From NCBI GenBank assembly GCA_037783545.1, contig JBBELK010000110.1:124001-188000 (forward strand): 64,000 nucleotides of DNA, in the 5' to 3' direction. The stretch comes from Henricia sp. BOLD:AAB3569 (taxonomy: Eukaryota > Echinodermata > Asteroidea > Spinulosida > Echinasteridae). Both the position numbers and the translations under genes were made by a program. How positions within the stretch are numbered: the stretch's first letter is position 1; each line of letters starts with the position of its first letter. This document shows positions 23,942 to 36,080 of this stretch, piece by piece. The notes beneath the pieces were generated by a model. That model was not told the DNA's origin. It saw nothing but the letters and a program-made list of their open reading frames with translations, and searched no databases.

Positions 23942-26915
23942 CAGCCACGGTTTGCGTGAGAGCAGTCAGGAAGCCTCAACCCAGTTTTTTCTAAACTTTG
24001 AAATTTCTCTGCCATTTCCCGGCGAAAGTCTGTCAATTTGTTATGACAAGTGCGCAATATAGAGAGTTTAGGGCATGCAAAATTTGAAGTTCGTCGGAAC
24101 ATTTTTCGACCTCCAAATTTTCCGACGTTTGGACCACACTTTGACCAAATTGCCGAGCCAAACTGCGGTGCGTTAACGACAGTCCGAATGACTGAGCATG
24201 CGCACAACTCAGGAGTACCCCAAAGGGGTGTGTACAGACAGCCACGGTTTGCGTGAGAGCAGTCAGGAAGCCTCAACCCAGTTTTTTCTAAACTTTGAAA
24301 TTTCTCTGCCATTTCCCGGCGAAAGTCTGTCAATTTTTTATGACAAGTGCGCAATATAGAAAGTTTAGGGCATGCAAAATTTGAAGTTCGTCGGAACATT
24401 TTTCGACCTCCAAATTTGCCGACGTTTGGACCACACTTTGACCAAATTGCCGAGCCAGACTGCGGTGCGTTAACGACAGTCCGAATGACTGAGCATGCGC
24501 ACAACTCAGGAGTACCCCAAAGAGGTGTGTACAGACAGCCACGGTTTGCGTGAGAGCAGTCAGGAAGCCTCAACCCAGTTTTTTCTAAACTTTGAAATTT
24601 CTCTGCCATTTCCCGGCGAAAGTCTGTCAATTTGTTATGACAAGTGCGCAATATAGAGAGTTTAGGGCATGCAAAATTTGAAGTTCGTCGGAACATTTTT
24701 CGACCTCCAAATTTGCCGACGTTTGGACCACACTTTGACCAAATTGCCGAACCAAACTGCGGTGCGTTAACGACAGTCCGAATGACTGAGCATGCGCACA
24801 ACTCAGGAGTACCCCAAAGAGGTGTGTACAGACAGCCACGGTTTGCGTGAGAGCAGTCAGGAAGCCTCAACCCAGTTGTTTCTAAACTTTGAAATTTCTC
24901 TGCCATTTCCCGGCGAAAGTCTGTCAATTTTTTTATGACAAGTGCGCAATATAGAGAGTTTAGGGCATGCAAAATTTGAAGTTCGTCGGAACATTTTTCG
25001 ACCTCCAAATTTGCCGACGTTTGGACCACACTTTGACCAAATTGCCGAGCCAAACTGCGGTGCGTTAACGACAGTCCGAATGACTGAGCATGCGCACAAC
25101 TCAGGAGTACCCCAAAGAGGTGTGTACAGACAGCCACGGTTTGCGTGAGAGCAGTCAGGAAGCCTCAACCCAGTTTTTTCTAAACTTTGAGATTTCTCTG
25201 CCATTTCCCGGCGAAAGTCTGTCAATTTGTTATGACAAGTGCGCAATATAGAGAGTTTAGGGCATGCAAAATTTGAAGTTCGTCGGAACATTTTTCGACC
25301 TCCAAATTTTCCGACGTTTGGACCACACTTTGACCAAATTGCCGAGCCAAACTGCGGTGCGTTAACGACAGTCCGAATGACTGAGCATGCGCACAACTCA
25401 GGAGTACCCCAAAGAGGTGTGTACAGACAGCCACGGTTTGCGTGAGAGCAGTCAGGAAGCCTCAACCCAGTTTTTTCTAAACTTTGAAATTTCTCTGCCA
25501 TTTCCCGGCGAAAGTCTGTCAATTTTTTTATGACAAGTGCGCAATATAGAGAGTTTAGGGCATGCAAAATTTGAAGTTCGTCGGAACATTTTTCGACCTC
25601 CAAATTTTCCGACGTTTGGACCACACTTTGACCAAATTGCCGAGCCAAACTGCGGTGCGTTAACGACAGTCCGAATGACTGAGCATGCGCACAACTCAGG
25701 AGTACCCCAAAGAGGTGTGTACAGACAGCCACGGTTTGCGTGAGAGCAGTCAGGAAGCCTCAACCCAGTTTTTTCTAAACTTTGAAATTTCTCTGCCATT
25801 TCCCGGCGAAAGTCTGTCAATTTTTTTATGACAAGTGCGCAATATAGAGAGTTTAGGGCATGCAAAATTTGAAGTTCGTCGGAACATTTTTCGACCTCCA
25901 AATTTGCCGACGTTTGGACCACACTTTGACCAAATTGCCGAGCCAAACTGCGGTGCGTTAACGACAGTCCGAATGACTGAGCATGCGCACAACTCAGGAG
26001 TACCCCAAATAGGTGTGTACAGACAGCCACGGTTTGCGTGAGAGCAGTCAGGAAGCCTCAACCCAGTTTTTTTCTAAACTTTGAAATTTCTCTGCCATTT
26101 CCCGGCGAAAGTCTGTCAATTTTGTATGACAAGTGCGCAATATAGAGAGTTTAGGGCATGCACAATTTGAAGTTCGTCGGAACATTTTTCGACCTCCAAA
26201 TTTGCCGACGTTTGGACCACACTTTGACCAAATTGCCGAGCCAAACTGCGGTGCGTTAACGACAGTCCGAATGACTGAGCATGCGCACAACTCAGGAGTA
26301 CCCCAAAGAGGTGTGTACAGACAGCCACGGTTTGCGTGAGAGCAGTCAGGAAGCCTCAACCCAGTTTTTTCTAAACTTTGAAATTTCTCTGCCATTTCCC
26401 GGCGAAAGTCAGTCAATTTTTTATGACAAGTGCGCAATATAGAGAGTTTAGGGCATGCAAAATTTGAAGTTCGTCGGAACATTTTTCGACCTCCAAATTT
26501 GCCGACGTTTGGACCACACTTTGACCAAATTGCCGAGCCAAACTACGGTGCGTTAACGACAGTCCGAATGACTGAGCATGCGCACAACTCAGGAGTACCC
26601 CAAAGAGGTGTGTACAGACAGCCACGGTTTGCGTGAGAGCAGTCAGGAAGCCTCAACCCAGTTGTTTCTAAACTTTGAAATTTCTCTGCCATTTCCCGGC
26701 GAAAGTCTGTCAATTTTTTATGACAAGTGCGCAATATAGAGAGTTTAGGGCATGCAAAATTTGAAGTTCGTCGGAACATTTTTCGACCTCCAAATTTGCC
26801 GACGTTTGGACCACACTTTGACCAAATTGCCGAGCCAAACTGCGGTGCGTTAACGACAGTCCGAATGACTGAGCATGCGCACAACTCAGGAGCACCCCAT
26901 AGAGGTGTGTACAGA

Positions 26916-27188
26916 CAGCCACGGTTTGCGTGAGAGCAGTCAGGAAGCCTCAACCCAGTTTTTTCTAAACTTTGAAATTTCTCTGCCATTTCCCGGCGAA
27001 AGTCTGTCAATTTTTTATGACAAGTGCGCAATATAGAGAGTTTAGGGCATGCAAAATTTGAAGTTCGTCGGAACATTTTTGGACCACACTTTGACCAAAT
27101 TGCCGAGCCAAACTGCGGTGCGTTAACGACAGTCCGAATGACTGAGCATGCGCACAACTCAGGAGTACCCCAAAGAGGTGTGTACAGA
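26916..27188. repeat. Short unit D6 (273 bp)
   Basis: 24-bp deletion without the E marker, preceded by a Y unit. It is the only short unit followed by an S unit in place of H. The unusual neighbour marks the join of the 6.5-kb duplication at 27188/27189. Confidence 0.93.
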
Positions 27189-28673
27189 CAGCCACGGTTT
27201 GCGTGAGAGCAGTCAGGAAGCCTCAACCCAGTTTTTTCTAAACTTTGAAATTTCTCTGCCATTTCCCGGCGAAAGTCTGTCAATTTTTTATGACAAGTGC
27301 GCAATATAGAGAGTTTAGGGCATGCAAAATTTGAAGTTCGTCGGAACATTTTTCGACCTCCAAATTTGCCGACGTTTGGACCACACTTTGACCAAATTGC
27401 CGAGCCAAACTGCGGTGCGTTAACGACAGTCCGAATGACTGAGCATGCGCACAACTCAGGAGTACCCCAAAGAGGTGTGTACAGACAGCCACGGTTTGCG
27501 TGAGAGCAGTCAGGAAGCCTCAACCCAGTTTTTTCTAAACTTTGAAATTTCTCTGCCATTTCCCGGCGAAAGTCTGTCAATTTTTTATGACAAGTGCGCA
27601 ATATAGAGTGTTTAGGGCATGCACAATTTGAAGTTCGTCGGAACATTTTTCGACCTCCAAATTTGCCGACGTTTGGACCACACTTTGACCAAATTGCCGA
27701 GCCAAACTGCGGTGCGTTAACGACAGTCCGAATGACTGAGCATGCGCACAACTCAGGAGTACCCCAAAGAGGTGTGTACAGACAGCCACGGTTTGCGTGA
27801 GAGCAGTCAGGAAGCCTCAACCCAGTTTTTTCTAAACTTTGAAATTTCTCTGCCATTTCCCGGCGAAAGTCAGTCAATTTTTTATGACAAGTGCGCAATA
27901 TAGAGAGTTTAGGGCATGCAAAATTTGAAGTTCGTCGGAACATTTTTCGACCTCCAAATTTGCCGACGTTTAGACCACACTTTGACCAAATTGCCGAGCC
28001 AAACTGCGGTGCGTTAACTACAGTCCGAATGACTGAGCATGCGCACAACTCAGGAGTACCCCAAAGAGGTGTGTACAGACAGCCACGGTTTGCGTGAGAG
28101 CAGTCAGGAAGCCTCAACCCAGTTGTTTCTAAACTTTGAAATTTCTCTGCCATTTCCCGGCGAAAGTCTGTCAATTTTTTATGACAAGTGCGCAATATAG
28201 AGAGTTTAGGGCATGCAAAATTTGAAGTTCGTCGGAACATTTTTCGACCTCCAATTTTGCCGACGTTTGGACCACACTTTGACCAAATTGCCGAGCCAAA
28301 CTGCGGTGCGTTAACGACAGTCCGAATGACTGAGCATGCGCACAACTCAGGAGTACCCCAAAGAGGTGTGTACAGACAGCCACGGTTTGCGTGAGAGCAG
28401 TCAGGAAGCCTCAACCCAGTTTTTTCTAAACTTTGAAATTTCTCTGCCATTTCCCGGCGAAAGTCTGTCAATTTTTTATGACAAGTGCGCAATATAGAGA
28501 GTTTAGGCAATGCAAAATTTGAAGTTCGTCGGAACATTTTTCGACCTCCAAATTTGCCGACGTTTGGACCACACTTTGACCAAATTGCCGAGCCAAACTG
28601 CGGTGCGTTAACGACAGTCCGAATGACTGAGCATGCGCACAACTCAGGAGTACCCCAAAGGGGTGTGTACAGA

Positions 28674-31050
28674 CAGCCACGGTTTGCGTGAGAGCAGTCA
28701 GGAAGCCTCAACCCAGTTTTTTCTAAACTTTGAAATTTCTCTGCCATTTCCCGGCGAAAGTCTGTCAATTTTTTATGACAAGTGCGCAATATAGAAAGTT
28801 TAGGGCATGCAAAATTTGAAGTTCGTCGGAACATTTTTCGACCTCCAAATTTGCCGACGTTTGGACCACACTTTGACCAAATTGCCGAGCCAGACTGCGG
28901 TGCGTTAACGACAGTCCGAATGACTGAGCATGCGCACAACTCAGGAGTACCCCAAAGAGGTGTGTACAGACAGCCACGGTTTGCGTGAGAGCAGTCAGGA
29001 AGCCTCAACCCAGTTTTTTCTAAACTTTGAAATTTCTCTGCCATTTCCCGGCGAAAGTCTGTCAATTTTTTATGACAAGTGCGCAATATAGAGAGTTTAG
29101 GGCATGCAAAATTTGAAGTTCGTCGGAACATTTTTCGACCTCCAAATTTGCCGACGTTTGGACCACACTTTGACCAAATTGCCGAGCCAAACTGCGGTGC
29201 GTTAACGACAGTCCGAATGACTGAGCATGCGCACAACTCAGGAGTACCCCAAAGAGGTTTGTACAGACAGCCACGGTTTGCGTGAGAGCAGTCAGGAAGC
29301 CTCAACCCAGTTTTTTCTAAACTTTGAAATTTCTCTGCCATTTCCCGGCGAAAGTCTGTCAATTTTTTATGACAAGTGCGCAATATAGAGAGTTTAGGGC
29401 ATGCAAAATTTGAAGTTCGTCGGAACATTTTTCGACCTCCAAATTTGCCGACGTTTGGACCACACTTTGACCAAATTGCCGAGCCAAACTGCGGTGCGTT
29501 AACGACAGTCCGAATGACTGAGCATGCGCACAACTCAGGAGTACCCCAAAGAGGTGTGTACAGACAGCCACGGTTTGCGTGAGAGCAGTCAGGAAGCCTC
29601 AACCCAGTTTTTTCTAAACTTTGAAATTTCTCTGCCATTTCCCGGCGAAAGTCTGTCAATTTTTTATGACAAGTGCGCAATATAGAGAGTTTAGGGCATG
29701 CACAATTTGAAGTTCGTCGGAACATTTTTCGACCTCCAAATTTGCCGACGTTTGGACCACACTTTGACCAAATTGCCGAGCCAAACTGCGGTGCGTTAAC
29801 GACAGTCCGAATGACTGAGCATGCGCACAACTCAGGAGTACCCCAAAGAGGTGTGTACAGACAGCCACGGTTTGCGTGAGAGCAGTCAGGAAGCCTCAAC
29901 CCAGTTTTTTCTAAACTTTGAAATTTCTCTGCCATTTCCCGGCGAAAGTCAGTCAATTTTTTATGACAAGTGCGCAATATAGAGAGTTTAGGGCATGCAA
30001 AATTTGAAGTTCGTCGGAACATTTTTCGACCTCCAAATTTGCCGACGTTTAGACCACACTTTGACCAAATTGCCGAGCCAAACTGCGGTGCGTTAACGAC
30101 AGTCCGAATGACTGAGCATGCGCACAACTCAGGAGTACCCCAAAGAGGTGTGTACAGACAGCCACGGTTTGCGTGAGAGCAGTCAGGAAGCCTCAACCCA
30201 GTTGTTTCTAAACTTTGAAATTTCTCTGCCATTTCCCGGCGAAAGTCTGTCAATTTTTTTATGACAAGTGCGCAATATAGAGAGTTTAGGGCATGCAAAA
30301 TTTGAAGTTCGTCGGAACATTTTTCGACCTCCAAATTTGCCGACGTTTGGACCACACTTTGACCAAATTGCCGAGCCAAACTGCGGTGCGTTAACGACAG
30401 TCCGAATGACTGAGCATGCGCACAACTCAGGAGTACCCCAAAGAGGTGTGTACAGACAGCCACGGTTTGCGTGAGAGCAGTCAGGAAGCCTCAACCCAGT
30501 TTTTTCTAAACTTTGAAATTTCTCTGCCATTTCCCGGCGAAAGTCTGTCAATTTGTTATGACAAGTGCGCAATATAGAGAGTTTAGGGCATGCAAAATTT
30601 GAAGTTCGTCGGAACATTTTTCGACCTCCAAATTTTCCGACGTTTGGACCACACTTTGACCAAATTGCCGAGCCAAACTGCGGTGCGTTAACGACAGTCC
30701 GAATGACTGAGCATGCGCACAACTCAGGAGTACCCCAAAGGGGTGTGTACAGACAGCCACGGTTTGCGTGAGAGCAGTCAGGAAGCCTCAACCCAGTTTT
30801 TTCTAAACTTTGAAATTTCTCTGCCATTTCCCGGCGAAAGTCTGTAAATTTTTTATGACAAGTGCGCAATATAGAAAGTTTAGGGCATGCAAAATTTGAA
30901 GTTCGTCGGAACATTTTTCGACCTCCAAATTTGCCGACGTTTGGACCACACTTTGACCAAATTGCCGAGCCAGACTGCGGTGCGTTAACGACAGTCCGAA
31001 TGACTGAGCATGCGCACAACTCAGGAGTACCCCAAAGGGGTGTGTACAGA
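28674..31050. repeat. Eight-unit repeat, first copy (F-C-S-E-K-G-L-F), 2,377 bp
   Basis: Units 98-105. The length is 8 x 297 plus one T in the G unit. The last F unit carries GTCTGTAAATT and, unusually for F, GGGGTG on its right side. In the following copy this position reads GAGGTG; this is the only difference I can find between the two copies. Confidence 0.88.
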
Positions 31051-33427
31051 CAGCCACGGTTTGCGTGAGAGCAGTCAGGAAGCCTCAACCCAGTTTTTTC
31101 TAAACTTTGAAATTTCTCTGCCATTTCCCGGCGAAAGTCTGTCAATTTTTTATGACAAGTGCGCAATATAGAAAGTTTAGGGCATGCAAAATTTGAAGTT
31201 CGTCGGAACATTTTTCGACCTCCAAATTTGCCGACGTTTGGACCACACTTTGACCAAATTGCCGAGCCAGACTGCGGTGCGTTAACGACAGTCCGAATGA
31301 CTGAGCATGCGCACAACTCAGGAGTACCCCAAAGAGGTGTGTACAGACAGCCACGGTTTGCGTGAGAGCAGTCAGGAAGCCTCAACCCAGTTTTTTCTAA
31401 ACTTTGAAATTTCTCTGCCATTTCCCGGCGAAAGTCTGTCAATTTTTTATGACAAGTGCGCAATATAGAGAGTTTAGGGCATGCAAAATTTGAAGTTCGT
31501 CGGAACATTTTTCGACCTCCAAATTTGCCGACGTTTGGACCACACTTTGACCAAATTGCCGAGCCAAACTGCGGTGCGTTAACGACAGTCCGAATGACTG
31601 AGCATGCGCACAACTCAGGAGTACCCCAAAGAGGTTTGTACAGACAGCCACGGTTTGCGTGAGAGCAGTCAGGAAGCCTCAACCCAGTTTTTTCTAAACT
31701 TTGAAATTTCTCTGCCATTTCCCGGCGAAAGTCTGTCAATTTTTTATGACAAGTGCGCAATATAGAGAGTTTAGGGCATGCAAAATTTGAAGTTCGTCGG
31801 AACATTTTTCGACCTCCAAATTTGCCGACGTTTGGACCACACTTTGACCAAATTGCCGAGCCAAACTGCGGTGCGTTAACGACAGTCCGAATGACTGAGC
31901 ATGCGCACAACTCAGGAGTACCCCAAAGAGGTGTGTACAGACAGCCACGGTTTGCGTGAGAGCAGTCAGGAAGCCTCAACCCAGTTTTTTCTAAACTTTG
32001 AAATTTCTCTGCCATTTCCCGGCGAAAGTCTGTCAATTTTTTATGACAAGTGCGCAATATAGAGAGTTTAGGGCATGCACAATTTGAAGTTCGTCGGAAC
32101 ATTTTTCGACCTCCAAATTTGCCGACGTTTGGACCACACTTTGACCAAATTGCCGAGCCAAACTGCGGTGCGTTAACGACAGTCCGAATGACTGAGCATG
32201 CGCACAACTCAGGAGTACCCCAAAGAGGTGTGTACAGACAGCCACGGTTTGCGTGAGAGCAGTCAGGAAGCCTCAACCCAGTTTTTTCTAAACTTTGAAA
32301 TTTCTCTGCCATTTCCCGGCGAAAGTCAGTCAATTTTTTATGACAAGTGCGCAATATAGAGAGTTTAGGGCATGCAAAATTTGAAGTTCGTCGGAACATT
32401 TTTCGACCTCCAAATTTGCCGACGTTTAGACCACACTTTGACCAAATTGCCGAGCCAAACTGCGGTGCGTTAACGACAGTCCGAATGACTGAGCATGCGC
32501 ACAACTCAGGAGTACCCCAAAGAGGTGTGTACAGACAGCCACGGTTTGCGTGAGAGCAGTCAGGAAGCCTCAACCCAGTTGTTTCTAAACTTTGAAATTT
32601 CTCTGCCATTTCCCGGCGAAAGTCTGTCAATTTTTTTATGACAAGTGCGCAATATAGAGAGTTTAGGGCATGCAAAATTTGAAGTTCGTCGGAACATTTT
32701 TCGACCTCCAAATTTGCCGACGTTTGGACCACACTTTGACCAAATTGCCGAGCCAAACTGCGGTGCGTTAACGACAGTCCGAATGACTGAGCATGCGCAC
32801 AACTCAGGAGTACCCCAAAGAGGTGTGTACAGACAGCCACGGTTTGCGTGAGAGCAGTCAGGAAGCCTCAACCCAGTTTTTTCTAAACTTTGAAATTTCT
32901 CTGCCATTTCCCGGCGAAAGTCTGTCAATTTGTTATGACAAGTGCGCAATATAGAGAGTTTAGGGCATGCAAAATTTGAAGTTCGTCGGAACATTTTTCG
33001 ACCTCCAAATTTTCCGACGTTTGGACCACACTTTGACCAAATTGCCGAGCCAAACTGCGGTGCGTTAACGACAGTCCGAATGACTGAGCATGCGCACAAC
33101 TCAGGAGTACCCCAAAGGGGTGTGTACAGACAGCCACGGTTTGCGTGAGAGCAGTCAGGAAGCCTCAACCCAGTTTTTTCTAAACTTTGAAATTTCTCTG
33201 CCATTTCCCGGCGAAAGTCTGTAAATTTTTTATGACAAGTGCGCAATATAGAAAGTTTAGGGCATGCAAAATTTGAAGTTCGTCGGAACATTTTTCGACC
33301 TCCAAATTTGCCGACGTTTGGACCACACTTTGACCAAATTGCCGAGCCAGACTGCGGTGCGTTAACGACAGTCCGAATGACTGAGCATGCGCACAACTCA
33401 GGAGTACCCCAAAGAGGTGTGTACAGA
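31051..33427. repeat. Eight-unit repeat, second copy, 2,377 bp
   Basis: Units 106-113 repeat the preceding 2,377 bp almost perfectly, including the T7 run in the G unit, GTTTAGACC in K, AATTTTCCGACG in L and GTCTGTAAATT in the final F. The join places two F units side by side (30754-31050 and 31051-31347), which breaks the normal H-F order and marks the duplication boundary. Confidence 0.88.
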
Positions 33428-35807
33428 CAGCCACGGTTTGCGTGAGAGCAGTCAGGAAGCCTCAACCCAGTTTTTTCTAAACTTTGAAATTTCTCTGCCA
33501 TTTCCCGGCGAAAGTCTGTCAATTTTTTATGACAAGTGCGCAATATAGAGAGTTTAGGGCATGCAAAATTTGAAGTTCGTCGGAACATTTTTCGACCTCC
33601 AAATTTGCCGACGTTTGGACCACACTTTGACCAAATTGCCGAACCAAACTGCGGTGCGTTAACGACAGTCCGAATGACTGAGCATGCGCACAACTCAGGA
33701 GTACCCCAAAGAGGTGTGTACAGACAGCCACGGTTTGCGTGAGAGCAGTCAGGAAGCCTCAACCCAGTTGTTTCTAAACTTTGAAATTTCTCTGCCATTT
33801 CCCGGCGAAAGTCTGTCAATTTTTTTATGACAAGTGCGCAATATAGAGAGTTTAGGGCATGCAAAATTTGAAGTTCGTCGGAACATTTTTCGACCTCCAA
33901 ATTTGCCGACGTTTGGACCACACTTTGACCAAATTGCCGAGCCAAACTGCGGTGCGTTAACGACAGTCCGAATGACTGAGCATGCGCACAACTCAGGAGT
34001 ACCCCAAAGAGGTGTGTACAGACAGCCACGGTTTGCGTGAGAGCAGTCAGGAAGCCTCAACCCAGTTTTTTCTAAACTTTGAGATTTCTCTGCCATTTCC
34101 CGGCGAAAGTCTGTCAATTTGTTATGACAAGTGCGCAATATAGAGAGTTTAGGGCATGCAAAATTTGAAGTTCGTCGGAACATTTTTCGACCTCCAAATT
34201 TTCCGACGTTTGGACCACACTTTGACCAAATTGCCGAGCCAAACTGCGGTGCGTTAACGACAGTCCGAATGACTGAGCATGCGCACAACTCAGGAGTACC
34301 CCAAAGAGGTGTGTACAGACAGCCACGGTTTGCGTGAGAGCAGTCAGGAAGCCTCAACCCAGTTTTTTCTAAACTTTGAAATTTCTCTGCCATTTCCCGG
34401 CGAAAGTCTGTCAATTTTTTTATGACAAGTGCGCAATATAGAGAGTTTAGGGCATGCAAAATTTGAAGTTCGTCGGAACATTTTTCGACCTCCAAATTTT
34501 CCGACGTTTGGACCACACTTTGACCAAATTGCCGAGCCAAACTGCGGTGCGTTAACGACAGTCCGAATGACTGAGCATGCGCACAACTCAGGAGTACCCC
34601 AAAGAGGTGTGTACAGACAGCCACGGTTTGCGTGAGAGCAGTCAGGAAGCCTCAACCCAGTTTTTTCTAAACTTTGAAATTTCTCTGCCATTTCCCGGCG
34701 AAAGTCTGTCAATTTTTTTATGACAAGTGCGCAATATAGAGAGTTTAGGGCATGCAAAATTTGAAGTTCGTCGGAACATTTTTCGACCTCCAAATTTGCC
34801 GACGTTTGGACCACACTTTGACCAAATTGCCGAGCCAAACTGCGGTGCGTTAACGACAGTCCGAATGACTGAGCATGCGCACAACTCAGGAGTACCCCAA
34901 ATAGGTGTGTACAGACAGCCACGGTTTGCGTGAGAGCAGTCAGGAAGCCTCAACCCAGTTTTTTTCTAAACTTTGAAATTTCTCTGCCATTTCCCGGCGA
35001 AAGTCTGTCAATTTTGTATGACAAGTGCGCAATATAGAGAGTTTAGGGCATGCACAATTTGAAGTTCGTCGGAACATTTTTCGACCTCCAAATTTGCCGA
35101 CGTTTGGACCACACTTTGACCAAATTGCCGAGCCAAACTGCGGTGCGTTAACGACAGTCCGAATGACTGAGCATGCGCACAACTCAGGAGTACCCCAAAG
35201 AGGTGTGTACAGACAGCCACGGTTTGCGTGAGAGCAGTCAGGAAGCCTCAACCCAGTTTTTTCTAAACTTTGAAATTTCTCTGCCATTTCCCGGCGAAAG
35301 TCAGTCAATTTTTTATGACAAGTGCGCAATATAGAGAGTTTAGGGCATGCAAAATTTGAAGTTCGTCGGAACATTTTTCGACCTCCAAATTTGCCGACGT
35401 TTGGACCACACTTTGACCAAATTGCCGAGCCAAACTGCGGTGCGTTAACGACAGTCCGAATGACTGAGCATGCGCACAACTCAGGAGTACCCCAAAGAGG
35501 TGTGTACAGACAGCCACGGTTTGCGTGAGAGCAGTCAGGAAGCCTCAACCCAGTTGTTTCTAAACTTTGAAATTTCTCTGCCATTTCCCGGCGAAAGTCT
35601 GTCAATTTTTTATGACAAGTGCGCAATATAGAGAGTTTAGGGCATGCAAAATTTGAAGTTCGTCGGAACATTTTTCGACCTCCAAATTTGCCGACGTTTG
35701 GACCACACTTTGACCAAATTGCCGAGCCAAACTGCGGTGCGTTAACGACAGTCCGAATGACTGAGCATGCGCACAACTCAGGAGCACCCCATAGAGGTGT
35801 GTACAGA

Positions 35808-36080
35808 CAGCCACGGTTTGCGTGAGAGCAGTCAGGAAGCCTCAACCCAGTTTTTTCTAAACTTTGAAATTTCTCTGCCATTTCCCGGCGAAAGTCTGTC
35901 AATTTTTTATGACAAGTGCGCAATATAGAGAGTTTAGGGCATGCAAAATTTGAAGTTCGTCGGAACATTTTTGGACCACACTTTGACCAAATTGCCGAGC
36001 CAAACTGCGGTGCGTTAACGACAGTCCGAATGACTGAGCATGCGCACAACTCAGGAGTACCCCAAAGAGGTGTGTACAGA
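35808..36080. repeat. Short unit D7 (273 bp)
   Basis: 24-bp deletion without the E marker. It is the counterpart of the short unit at 26916 in the right copy of the duplication, but here the normal H unit follows. Confidence 0.93.

Larger units (their letters stand above)
20674..27188. repeat. Left copy of a 6,515-bp multi-unit duplication (units 71-92)
   Basis: Units 71-92 (S-E-K-G-H-F-C-S-E-K-G-L-F-N-G-L-L-T-E-K-Y-D) recur in the same order from 27189 with matching private markers. These are TAGAGTG in the first E unit, GTTTAGACC in both K units, GCAATGC in H, CCGAACCAAAC in N, TTGAGATTTC in an L unit, AATAGGTG in T, and a closing 24-bp-deleted unit. The length of 6,515 is 22 x 297 - 24 + 5, the five being one-base T insertions. 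Two HOR copies from the 19.8-23.9 kb blocks lie mostly inside it. Confidence 0.87.
27189..36080. repeat. Right copy of the multi-unit duplication (units 93-122), enlarged to 8,892 bp
   Basis: Matches 20674-27188 in unit order and markers, but is longer by exactly 2,377 bp because eight units inside it are themselves doubled (28674-31050 and 31051-33427). The few differences from the left copy include TTAACTACAG near 28016, CCAATTTTGCC near 28251, and the absence of the left copy's AACTACGG (near 26542). The large duplication therefore came first and the eight-unit doubling later. Confidence 0.87.
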
